Shown here: one piece after another, positions 16,598-23,982 of the stretch
Layout of the letters: every line of letters begins with the position of its first letter
How positions within the stretch are numbered: the stretch's first letter is position 1
Assembly (NCBI GenBank): GCA_029259595.1
Contig: JAJDEW010000170.1
Span: 1-38,325, forward strand
Direction of reading: 5' to 3'
Length of the DNA stretch: 38,325 bases
From: Planctomycetota bacterium
GTDB taxonomy: Bacteria; Planctomycetota; UBA1135; GCA-002686595
Translations under genes and position numbers: made by a program
The notes under the pieces: model-generated
Told to the model about the DNA's origin: nothing
What the model saw: the letters and a program-made list of their open reading frames with translations, nothing else
Database searches by the model: none

Positions 16598-17347
16598 TCA
16601 GCCCGGCTCGAAGGTCGGCGGAGGCGAGTTGGCGGCCGCGCGCAGGGCCGTAGCCGCCGCCAGGAGACCGCGCAGCTCGTCCATGACTGCGGGCGAAGAC
16701 CCGAGCGGTGCGGTCCGCGCCGTCGTCGTCCGGTCCTCGTCATCGTCGTCACCGAGACCTGCGCCGGCGCCGAGGGCCCGCAGGTGTTCGAGAATGCCGT
16801 CGCGCACGTCCTTGGCGTCCTCGATGCCCGCCATTTCGATCGAGTGGCTGCCGCCTTGCCCGCCCGCGATCCCGCCCCCGCCCGCCGTGTCGATGCGCAG
16901 GTTCCAGATCCCGAAAAGGCGCTCGAGGGGCCCCTGAACCACGCGGATGTTCTGGACGTTCGCGTACGTGATCGTCATCTCGCGAACGGTCCAGGCTCCC
17001 TGGCGAACACGCAGGGAGCGGTCGGTGACGATGTAGTAGCGCATCTCGTAGTCGATGCGGATCAGGAACCAGGCCGCGATCTGTAAGCAGATGACGAGCC
17101 CGCCCAGTACGAACCCGAGCAGCGCGGCGCCGATCTCCTGCTCGAGGAGAGCCGCGAGGAGCACCAGGCCCACGACCGACCATCCGCAGGCCGAGACGAT
17201 CCAGAACGACACCATGCGGTAGGTGAGAAAGCGCGGGCTCGCGCGCCGCACCTCGACGCTGGCATGGCTGCCCGCCGGCGGCTCGGGTGGCTCCTTCGGG
17301 GCCCGCAGGAGCGAGAGGACGAAGCCCTTCAGCGCCGCGTAGATCAA
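16598..17347 (-). CDS. Bacterial PH-domain (YdbS-like) membrane protein, distal
   Basis: 249 residues. I place the start at the TTG 17347-17345, which overlaps the stop of the preceding gene (TTGA) and has GGAG 8 nt upstream; the open frame continues further up to 17617 only as a shadow of that gene. Two hydrophobic helices (WIVSACGWSVVGLVLLAALL and IGAALLGFVLGGLVICLQIAAWFL) are followed by a bPH2 domain: YYIVTDRSLRVRQGAWTVREMTITYANVQNIRVVQGPLERLFGIWNLRI is the classic core, with an added Gly-rich insertion near GGGGIAGGQGG. The acidic, Ala-rich tail is probably unstructured. Paralogue of its upstream neighbour. Function of the family unknown; YdbS/YdbT-type pairs sit in the membrane. Confidence 0.82.
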   Translation of the reverse strand: MIYAALKGFVLSLLRAPKEPPEPPAGSHASVEVRRASPRFLTYRMVSFWIVSACGWSVVGLVLLAALLEQEIGAALLGFVLGGLVICLQIAAWFLIRIDYEMRYYIVTDRSLRVRQGAWTVREMTITYANVQNIRVVQGPLERLFGIWNLRIDTAGGGGIAGGQGGSHSIEMAGIEDAKDVRDGILEHLRALGAGAGLGDDDDEDRTTTARTAPLGSSPAVMDELRGLLAAATALRAAANSPPPTFEPG

Positions 17348-17874
17348 CCCCGTTGCTCCAGCGCGCGACGCGCTTGCTCGAGCTCGCTTCGGATCCCACG
17401 CAGAAGCTCGAGCACCTCGCCCGTACCGTCCGGCGCGGAGTGCGGACCTTCGCCTTCGTCCACCGCTTCCGCCGTGCCAGCCGCTGAGCTCGTTCCGCGC
17501 ATCCGAGTGTAGAGGAAGTCGCGCACGTCCTCGTAGGCCTGCATGCCCTCGAGCGACAACTCGGCCGTGGCATTGCCCGAGGCGGTCTGGATCTCGACCT
17601 TGCCGATCCCGAGCCAACGCTCGAACAGGTTGCGACTGACGTGGATGTCCTGGATCCGACGGTAGGTCAAGTGGATCTCACGACGAAACAGGACGCCCCA
17701 CGAGGCACTGACGCCCTCGTCGTCGATGCGATACCGCAGCGTCAGGTACTTGCAAAGGAGTGGAACGAAGAGAAACGGAGCCAGGAACAGCGCCGACAAC
17801 GACTGCAGGCCGTAGTAGGCGAGCAGGTTGCGGTGCGGCCGCTCGATCGTGCGGATCGTCGCTTCGTCGACCAT
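17344..17874 (-). CDS. Bacterial PH-domain (YdbS-like) membrane protein, proximal
   Basis: 176 residues from ATG 17874; an in-frame upstream ATG at 17994 would run into the preceding gene. A hydrophobic region (YYGLQSLSALFLAPFLFVPLL) precedes the bPH2 core: LRYRIDDEGVSASWGVLFRREIHLTYRRIQDIHVSRNLFERWLGIGKVEIQT, with the usual RRIQDIH and WLGIG elements. The C-terminal part is an acidic linker followed by a predicted helix rich in Glu, Leu and Arg (EVLELLRGIRSELEQARRAL), perhaps a short coiled coil. It lies 19 bp after the GGT gene and overlaps the next PH gene, so all three are likely one operon. Whether the two PH proteins pair with each other is inference from similarity to YdbS/YdbT. Confidence 0.82.
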   Translation of the reverse strand: MVDEATIRTIERPHRNLLAYYGLQSLSALFLAPFLFVPLLCKYLTLRYRIDDEGVSASWGVLFRREIHLTYRRIQDIHVSRNLFERWLGIGKVEIQTASGNATAELSLEGMQAYEDVRDFLYTRMRGTSSAAGTAEAVDEGEGPHSAPDGTGEVLELLRGIRSELEQARRALEQRG

Positions 17875-17893
17875 GGTCGAGAACGCCTGGGCC

Positions 17894-19609
17894 TCAGTAG
17901 CCGGCCGCGTGGCCGTCCTTGCGAGATTCGGAGGCGCCATAGTAGACCCCGGTCGCGGGATCGAAGCGAATGGCTTGGTAGCCGCCGTAGCCACCCTTCC
18001 CGGGCCGGATCACGTGACCGCGCTTCGCGAGCTCGCGCACGACCTCGGGCGCGATTCCCGACTCGAGCGAGATCGCTCCGCCGTCGTCCATGCGACCTCC
18101 CGTCGGCTGCGACGAGCCGCCGTGCGCGATGCGCGCGGCGTCCCCCGCCTCCTGCGTGTTCATGCCGAAGTCGATCATGTTGACCAACACCTGAACATGT
18201 CCCTGCGGCTGGAACGAACCGCCCATCACGCCGAAGCTCAGCCACGGCTTGCCGTCCTTCGTGACGAAGGCCGGAATGATCGTGTGGAACGGGCGCTTGC
18301 CGGGCGCATACGAGTTGAAGCGCCCCGGCGTCAGGTCGAAGAGCTCCCCGCGATCCTGAAGGATGAAGCCGAGGCCGGCCGGCGCCACGCCCGAGCCCAT
18401 TCCGCGGTAGTTGCTCTGGATCAGCGAGACCATGTTGCCCTTCGAATCGGCGACGGTCAGGTAGATCGTGTCGCCCTCCTCGAGCGCGGGATTGGCGGCC
18501 TCGTAGCTCTGACCGGCCTTCTTCGGGTCGATTTCCTTGCGCCGCTTGTCGGCGTACTCCTTCGAGACGAGGTACTCGACCGGGAGCTCGTTGAAGGCCG
18601 GATCGGCGTAGAACTTCGCGCGGTCCTCGAAGGCGATCTTCTTGGCCTCGATCAAGAGGTGCAGCCAGTCCGCGCTACCAGGCCCCATCGACGCGAGGTC
18701 GTAGCCTTCGAGCAGATTCAACATCTGGAGGGCCGCGATCCCCTGGCCATTGGGCGGCAGCTCCCACACGTCGTAGCCGCGGTAGTTGGTCGAGACGGGC
18801 TCGACCCAGGTCGATTCGTGCGCGGCCAGATCCTCGTAGGCCAAGTAGCCTCCGTGCTCCTTGACGAAGTCGCCGATCGCATGCGCGATCTCACCGCGGT
18901 AGAAGACGTCGCGGCCCTCTTTGCCGAGGCGCTCGTAGGTCTTCGCCAGATTCGGATTCTTCCAGAGCTGGCCGACCTTCGGCGCCGGCGTGAACTGCTC
19001 GGCGAAGCCCGGCTGGTCGTTCAGGACACGGACGCTGCGCTCCCAGTAGTAGGCGATCAGGTCCGTCAACGGGAAGCCTTCACGCGCGTAGCGAATCGCC
19101 GGCGCGAGAACCGCTTCCATGGAGAGCGCGCCGAAGCGTTCGTGCAGTCGGAACCAGCCGTCCACGCAGCCCGGGACGGAGAGCGGAAGGACGCCGTACT
19201 TCGGGATGTGGTCGAGGCCGCGCGCCGTGAACACGTCTGCCGTCAAGGCACGCGGGGAACGCCCGCTTGCGTTGAGCCCATAGAGCTCCTCTTCCTCGGC
19301 ATCCCAGACGATCGCGAAGAGGTCGCCGCCGATGCCGCAACCGGTCGGCTCCATCAGTCCCAGCGCCGCGTTCGCCGCGATGGCGGCGTCCACCGCCGTT
19401 CCGCCGGCACGGAGAATCTCCAGGGCGACCTGGGTCGCGAGCGGGTGACTCGTGGCGGCCATCCCGTTCTTCGCGATGACCTCCGAACGGGTCGCGAACG
19501 GACGTCCGGTGATGCGATCTGGACCGCCGACGCGCGGCGCATCGTCGTTGTCCTCGAAACGTACGGAGAGCGACATGGAAAGCAGCAGGGCAAAGATCAA
19601 GGTCTTCAT
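17894..19609 (-). CDS. Gamma-glutamyltransferase family Ntn hydrolase, exported
   Basis: 571 residues. A short signal peptide (MKTLIFALLLSMSLSV) precedes the GGT domain: GMAATSHPLATQVALEIL, GGTAVDAAIAANAALGLMEP and GCGIGGDLFAIVWD are standard N-terminal motifs. The self-processing nucleophile is Thr381 in EEGDTIYLTVAD, dividing a large chain (to 380) from a small chain (381-571). The downstream motif GFILQDRG replaces the LNNxMDDF of classical glutathione GGTs, as in YwrD-like members, so the substrate may be another gamma-glutamyl or acyl amide. It would act outside the cytoplasm. It leads the operon with two PH-domain proteins and is divergent from the EgtD-like gene over 275 bp of otherwise featureless spacer. 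Confidence 0.92.
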   Translation of the reverse strand: MKTLIFALLLSMSLSVRFEDNDDAPRVGGPDRITGRPFATRSEVIAKNGMAATSHPLATQVALEILRAGGTAVDAAIAANAALGLMEPTGCGIGGDLFAIVWDAEEEELYGLNASGRSPRALTADVFTARGLDHIPKYGVLPLSVPGCVDGWFRLHERFGALSMEAVLAPAIRYAREGFPLTDLIAYYWERSVRVLNDQPGFAEQFTPAPKVGQLWKNPNLAKTYERLGKEGRDVFYRGEIAHAIGDFVKEHGGYLAYEDLAAHESTWVEPVSTNYRGYDVWELPPNGQGIAALQMLNLLEGYDLASMGPGSADWLHLLIEAKKIAFEDRAKFYADPAFNELPVEYLVSKEYADKRRKEIDPKKAGQSYEAANPALEEGDTIYLTVADSKGNMVSLIQSNYRGMGSGVAPAGLGFILQDRGELFDLTPGRFNSYAPGKRPFHTIIPAFVTKDGKPWLSFGVMGGSFQPQGHVQVLVNMIDFGMNTQEAGDAARIAHGGSSQPTGGRMDDGGAISLESGIAPEVVRELAKRGHVIRPGKGGYGGYQAIRFDPATGVYYGASESRKDGHAAGY

Positions 19610-19884
19610 GGGGCTGACACGGGGGCTTCGGTGTCCGTTGTATCCGGCCGGCCGATTCAGGCGCGACCCTCGCGCCTCGAAAACGGGACGGATCGGGGTC
19701 GGAGAGCCGCCCGCGCTCGCCAATCTGGCAATCCCTGGCGTGAGCAGGCAGACTGGCGGCATCACGCTACGGCTCCTCGTGGAGCCCGGCAGTCGCAGTG
19801 CGGTTCCACCTGGACCAGCGCTCTTCGGAACACGGTCCTCCCGACCTCCCGACCCGACCCGCCACCCTCCGTAGCAGGCGCACC

Positions 19885-20871
19885 ATGCCCTCCGATCCGG
19901 CCGTCTCCCTGTCCGACCTCTTGCGGTTGAAGTCCGTCTCCGACCCCTGGGACGAGCTTGCGCGCGACGCACGCGAGGGGCTCACGAAGTCGCCGAAAGG
20001 GCTACCTCCGAAGTACTTCTACGACGCGAAGGGCTCCGAACTCTTCGACCAGATCACCCGACTCGACGTCTACTACCCGACGCGCGCGGAGTCTTCGCTC
20101 CTGCAGGCTCACGCTCCCGCGATCGCCGCTGCGGCTCGGGCCGAGGAATTCGTCGAGATCGGTTCCGGATACTCGCCGAAGACCGCGATCCTCCTGAAGG
20201 CCATGCGTGAGCACGGCCTGGTCCGCTACCTGCCGATCGACTCGAGCGAGGATGCTCTGGTCGAGGCGATCGGACGGCTCGCCGCCGAAGAACCTTGGCT
20301 GACGGCCCACGGCATCGTCGCCGACTTCGGCCAGCCCTTGACCGAAGTGCCGCGACGGGGCCGACGACTGGTCGCCTTCCTCGGCTCGACGATCGGAAAC
20401 CTGTCCGGTGAGGAGCGCATCGCCATGTTGGGCCGCGTCCACGACATGCTGGCTCCCGAGGACTGCTTTCTCCTGGGGATCGACCTCGTCAAGGAGCGCG
20501 CGGTTCTGGAGCGGGCCTACGACGATCCGGAAGGGATCACCGCACGCTTCAACTTGAATCTCTTGGAGGTGCTGAATCGGGAGCTCGACGGCAATCTCCC
20601 GCTCGATGCGTTCCAACACCACGCGCTCTTCGACGCGGAGCTCTCCCGCATCGAGATGCGACTGCGCGCGACGCGCAGCGTCCAGGCGCGCCTGAACAAG
20701 ATCGACCTCGACGTCAGCTTCGACGCGGGCGAGGAGATGCTGACCGAGATCAGCTGCAAGTTCACCCGGGAGGAGATCGACGGGAACCTCGCCACCGCCG
20801 GGCTCCGGACGGCGGCCTGGTACCAGAACTCCGAGCACGCCTTCGCCTTGCTCCTCGCTCGCCCCGTCTGA
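19885..20871 (+). CDS. egtD: L-histidine N-alpha-methyltransferase EgtD
   Basis: 328 residues, the usual EgtD size. EgtD trimethylates histidine to hercynine with three S-adenosylmethionine, the first committed step to ergothioneine. Motifs: KGLPPKYFYDAKGSELFDQI near the N-terminus, SAM loop EIGSGYSPKT at 91-100, LGSTIGNLSGEE, FNLNLLEVLNREL, and TEISCKF, where Glu and Ser match the histidine-binding pair of mycobacterial EgtD. ATG 19885 is chosen because the domain starts soon after; the frame is open to 19798. No egtB (sulfoxide synthase) or egtC is present nearby, so either the remaining genes lie elsewhere or the product stops at hercynine. Members of the same family may act on other amines, but the Glu/Ser pair supports histidine. 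Confidence 0.88.
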   Translation: MPSDPAVSLSDLLRLKSVSDPWDELARDAREGLTKSPKGLPPKYFYDAKGSELFDQITRLDVYYPTRAESSLLQAHAPAIAAAARAEEFVEIGSGYSPKTAILLKAMREHGLVRYLPIDSSEDALVEAIGRLAAEEPWLTAHGIVADFGQPLTEVPRRGRRLVAFLGSTIGNLSGEERIAMLGRVHDMLAPEDCFLLGIDLVKERAVLERAYDDPEGITARFNLNLLEVLNRELDGNLPLDAFQHHALFDAELSRIEMRLRATRSVQARLNKIDLDVSFDAGEEMLTEISCKFTREEIDGNLATAGLRTAAWYQNSEHAFALLLARPV

Positions 20872-21042
20872 GCGTGTTCCGGAAGCGGCCGCTCGAGGCG
20901 CGAGACGGCACGAACGGGAGGCATCTCCGAGTGAGCGGACGGGGAAAGGGGCCAGCCCGCGTCCAGGCGGCGAGAGTTGGGCCGAAAGGTCGCGCAAGCT
21001 TGCGATGGATGCGGGTTAAGATGGGGGCCGCCCGCAAACTCC

Positions 21043-21906
21043 ATGGGTGTCCTCACCCCGTTCCGACCGGAGCGTCCTGTCGATTTCCGGATGCTCCTTT
21101 TCTACCGCGCCGACCCCGCGGATCTGGAGCGGCTTGTTCCAGCCCCGTTGCGGGCCCGGACGATCGCGGGCCAGGTCGTCGTGACCCTCGTCCACACCCG
21201 GCTGCTCGCCCTGCGGCCCTGGCTGCGTCAGGCCCCGGGACGCGAAACGGACCACCTGGCCGTGCGGATCGAGGTCGAGCGACGCTCCGACGGCAGGCCC
21301 GGCACCTGGATTCCGCGCCGCTTCACCTCGTCCTGGTTGCGCTGGGGTGCGGGACTCGCGGCCCGCAGCTGTGAGCGCGCGCGCTTCGACGTGCAACGCG
21401 ACGAGGCTCGGATCGACCTCGAGGTCCGCGGCAAGGGCCGCCTCGTCTTCCGCTGTACCGCGCGGCTCGCCTCCCGCCGCAGGAGCGCCACCTTCCCGCG
21501 CGAGACGGACCTTCGCAGCTTCTTTCCATCCGCGGCGCGCGTGCAACCAGCGGACCACGTGGCGCCCGAGGCGGACCGGCTCGGCCTCGAATGGCTGGAT
21601 CTCGAGCCGCTGGAGATCGGCTCGAGCTCGATCCCGTGCTTCGAGGAGGTCCTGGGCCTCCCGACCAGCGCGTTCACCCTCGACAGCGCTGTCCTCGCCG
21701 CACCCGAGGCCCGTGTACGCGCGAGCGAGCTCCTGGGCGCAGGCGGGCGCGCGATCGGAGGCAACACCACGCCCGCCGCCACGGCCTTTGCGCGTGCGCA
21801 CACGCTCGCTCCCCCCCGGTGGGACTCGACGCGTCCGGGAGCGGTCAGGACGGGCGTCGGCCTCCGAACGGGGCGGACCCGCGCCCTGCGCCCCTCGACC
21901 TCCTGA
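21043..21906 (+). CDS. DUF2071-like protein (acetoacetate-decarboxylase-like fold suspected)
   Basis: 287 residues. The N-terminus (PVDFRMLLFYRADPADLERLVPAPLR) has the pattern of DUF2071 and acetoacetate-decarboxylase-like proteins, where a short strand is followed by a helix ending in LLP and then a hydrophobic strand (VVVTLVHTRLLAL). The middle is a series of strands with many Arg; the C-terminal ~45 residues are low in complexity and probably disordered. It is a different sub-type from the DUF2071 protein at the window start and shares no obvious motifs with it beyond the N-terminal pattern. A TAAGAT box lies 20 bp before the ATG. It follows egtD by 171 bp and may be transcribed separately. 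Function unknown; the family call is tentative. Confidence 0.6.
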   Translation: MGVLTPFRPERPVDFRMLLFYRADPADLERLVPAPLRARTIAGQVVVTLVHTRLLALRPWLRQAPGRETDHLAVRIEVERRSDGRPGTWIPRRFTSSWLRWGAGLAARSCERARFDVQRDEARIDLEVRGKGRLVFRCTARLASRRRSATFPRETDLRSFFPSAARVQPADHVAPEADRLGLEWLDLEPLEIGSSSIPCFEEVLGLPTSAFTLDSAVLAAPEARVRASELLGAGGRAIGGNTTPAATAFARAHTLAPPRWDSTRPGAVRTGVGLRTGRTRALRPSTS

Positions 21907-21940
21907 CGGAACCGGCCGCGGCTCTGCGTAGGGCGAGCGC

Positions 21941-22816
21941 TCAGGGCTCGGCGAAGTACTGCAGCATGCGCGGCTCGTCCTGGGACGAGATCTCCACCAG
22001 GAAGAGCTTGCCGCGGCTCCACGTGAAGGTGTTCAGCCGCGAACCGGGCCGCGCCTCGATGTGCAAGCAGCAGCGGTGGTACGAGGCCGCGTCCGCGACC
22101 ACGACGGAGGGCGCACCCTGCGGGCCGTCCGGATAGGCCGCGAGCACGACGCCGGTTGGCCAGGCCTTCGAGGACAACGGACCCTCGATGACGTCGGTCA
22201 CCGAGGGCAGGATCTCGAGCCGCTCGTCGAAGCGCCCGGCCAGGAAGGTCTCGATGTCGGATCGCCCCGCCTCGGCCGGATCGGAGCACCCCATGACGAG
22301 CTCGTCGCGCCGCAAGGCATCGGCGTAGACGCGCTCGAGGTCGGGCCGTTCGAGGCCGCGCTCACAGGCCTCGTGAACGGAGCGGGCGAAGAGCGGGAAC
22401 GGTTCGAGCTCACCGGGCAGCACGCTGGCGAGCTCGACGCTCGCGACCGGGCGGTCGTCGCCGGAGGGGCTCGTGAGGCGCAGGCAGACGAGCACGACCG
22501 CCGCCGCCGCCAGGAGAAGGGGCGCGAAGCCGGCGGCACGTCTTCCCGCGGGCTCGGCAGGCGACGGGGACGCCGCCAGCAGCGAGGGGGGTCGGGGCGC
22601 GGAGGCGGACGCTTGCTCGAGAAGCGAAGACAGATCGGCGAGCGGTCGCTCGGGCGGCGTGAAGCGGGCCTTCAAGAACCCGTCCAGGCGCTCCTGGAGC
22701 CGGGCCTCGGCCGCGAGATCGGGGCTTTGGGCGAGCCGCGCCTGCCAGGCCGCCAACTCGGCGGGATCCAGGCCCCCGTCCACCCAAGCGTCGAAGCGTT
22801 CGTCGTCCGTCGTCAT
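21941..22816 (-). CDS. Membrane anti-sigma factor-like protein
   Basis: 291 residues with a short cytoplasmic N-terminal region (1-95), one transmembrane helix (about 97-114, GFAPLLLAAAAVVLVCLRL) and a ~175-residue outer domain. The N-terminal part has the TTDDERFDAWVDGGLDPAELAAWQARLA pattern of anti-sigma regions, but no His-x3-Cys-x2-Cys zinc motif, so it would be a non-ZAS type. The ATG overlaps the stop of the ECF sigma gene (ATGA), which is the main basis for the call. The outer domain has three closely placed His and Cys residues (YHRCCLHIE) and is not recognised; it may sense a ligand or metal. It would hold the sigma factor at the membrane until a signal arrives. Confidence 0.75.
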   Translation of the reverse strand: MTTDDERFDAWVDGGLDPAELAAWQARLAQSPDLAAEARLQERLDGFLKARFTPPERPLADLSSLLEQASASAPRPPSLLAASPSPAEPAGRRAAGFAPLLLAAAAVVLVCLRLTSPSGDDRPVASVELASVLPGELEPFPLFARSVHEACERGLERPDLERVYADALRRDELVMGCSDPAEAGRSDIETFLAGRFDERLEILPSVTDVIEGPLSSKAWPTGVVLAAYPDGPQGAPSVVVADAASYHRCCLHIEARPGSRLNTFTWSRGKLFLVEISSQDEPRMLQYFAEP

Positions 22817-23505
22817 GGCTTGCTCCCGGGTGTCGTGCTGTGTGTCACGCCGGCTCCGTCCGCTTCCGCCTCGAGGTGCCCGCGCAGGACCTTGCGGGCG
22901 CGGTGGACGTGGCTCATCGCCGTGCCTTCGGGAATCCCGAGGATCCGCGCGATCTCACGGTAGGCGAGTCCGAGCACCGTCCGGAGCAAGAGCGCCTCGC
23001 GCGCCGTCGCCTCGAGCCCGTTGAGCCCGGCCATCATCCGGTCGTCGAAGGCGCGTTGCCCCTCGCGGACCCGGCCGACCTCGTCCACCGGCCCGTGGCC
23101 GTCGTCGACGAATTCGAGCGCCCCGCGGGCCGGCCGAGCCTCTCCCCGACCGTTCGAGCGCCCGGCTGCCTCCTCCCCCGCGAGCCCGAGCAGCTGCTCG
23201 GGGGCCACCGCAGCGGTCGCGCGACGGGCCCGCTTGCGCGCGTGGTTCAGAGCCACGTTGCGCACGAAGCGTCCCATCCACGCCGTGAAGTGGGTGTTCG
23301 GGTCGAAGTCGTCCAGTTTTGCGAGGGCCATGAGAGCGGCTTCCTGGAGCACGTCCTCGGCTTCCGACGGATCGCCGAGCACGCCGGCGGCGATCGTCCA
23401 AAGGACGCGCGCCGCCTCTTGAAAGCGACCGGCGAATTCCTCGGCCGAGAGCCTCTGCCCCCCGGACCGGCTGGCGCCGGAGGGTTCGGGACCGTGTCCG
23501 GGCAT
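22813..23505 (-). CDS. ECF-type RNA polymerase sigma factor
   Basis: 230 residues from ATG 23505; an in-frame TTG at 23595 could add 30 residues of no domain content. Region 2 spans VLWTIAAGVLGDPSEAEDVLQEAALMAL...HFTAWMGRFVRNVALNHARKRARR, including the DAxDVxQ-like core. Region 4 near the C-terminus has LEATAREALLLRTVLGLAYREIARILGIPEGTAMSHVHRARKVL, a typical helix-turn-helix. The linker between them is long (about 65 residues) and Gly/Arg/Glu-rich, longer than in most ECF factors. Coupled to the anti-sigma gene by a 4-bp overlap. The promoter lies within or beside the palindromic repeats upstream, so the repeats could affect its expression; that is inference. Confidence 0.88.
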   Translation of the reverse strand: MPGHGPEPSGASRSGGQRLSAEEFAGRFQEAARVLWTIAAGVLGDPSEAEDVLQEAALMALAKLDDFDPNTHFTAWMGRFVRNVALNHARKRARRATAAVAPEQLLGLAGEEAAGRSNGRGEARPARGALEFVDDGHGPVDEVGRVREGQRAFDDRMMAGLNGLEATAREALLLRTVLGLAYREIARILGIPEGTAMSHVHRARKVLRGHLEAEADGAGVTHSTTPGSKP

Positions 23506-23615
23506 CGTTGTTCGGGGTTCCACGGTGAAATGTCGCTCGCGGGCCGAGTCCTTGCCGAATCCGCGGGAAACCGGCGCGAGCCGAGCCGAGTCCAAGAGCG
23601 GACCTCCGCCGGGCT

Positions 23616-23778
23616 AGCAGCCTGATGAAAGAGTCATCCGGCGCGCTGCACGCGTCCGGAAAGCCCGGCCGGCACACGAAAGCCTCGCCGAATCGACCGA
23701 TTCGCCTGCGTTCTCGCGCACCCGCCGGGCCTCCCGGTCACATGCGTCGCATCCGAAGCACTTTTCCATCCGGCTGCT
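23616..23778 (-). repeat. Palindromic repeat alpha, copy 3 (inverted)
   Basis: 163 bp, near-identical to alpha copy 1 when read on the minus strand: the reverse complement begins AGCAGCCGGATGGAAAAGTG and keeps GCTTCGGATGCGACGC, GACCGGGAGGCCCGGC and GCGCGCCGGATGAC in order. The termini extend to a perfect 9-bp CTAGCAGCC/GGCTGCTAG (23614-23622 and 23772-23780). The hairpin tip is CGAATC-GACC-GATTCG. It begins 111 bp upstream of the sigma factor start. Confidence 0.85.
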
Positions 23779-23940
23779 AGGCCCTCGAGCAAGTGCTTCG
23801 GATGCCAGGGTGGCGTCATCCGCAGCGGTGCGGCAACCGCAACCGCAGGCGAATCCGTGGATTCGGCTAGGCTTGCGGGTGTCGCACCGCTGTGGATGAC
23901 GTCGGCCTGGCGCCGGATGACTTGTTCAATGGGCTCCTAG
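23777..23940 (+). repeat. Palindromic repeat alpha, copy 4 (diverged stem)
   Basis: About 164 bp, bounded by CTAG at both ends and sharing the left CTAG with copy 3. It keeps the alpha landmarks GTGCTTCGGATGC, GCAGGCGAATCC/GGATTCGGC and GCCGGATGACTT in the same positions. The middle of the stem differs from the other copies (GTCATCCGCAGCGGTGCG paired with CGCACCGCTGTGGATGAC), yet the pairing is preserved. It ends 42 bp before the kinase ATG. Confidence 0.75.
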
Positions 23941-23982
23941 GCGGGCCTCGCGCTTCATTCTAGGCTGTGCGGCCTTTCCCCG

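Noticed and set aside
23506..23595. N-terminal extension of the ECF sigma factor from TTG 23595
   Set aside because: The extra 30 residues carry no sigma-factor signature, and an ATG at 23505 is available closer to region 2. Not excluded.
23616..23940. Rho-independent terminators for flanking genes
   Set aside because: The elements lie upstream of both neighbours, are far longer than terminators and lack a T-run.
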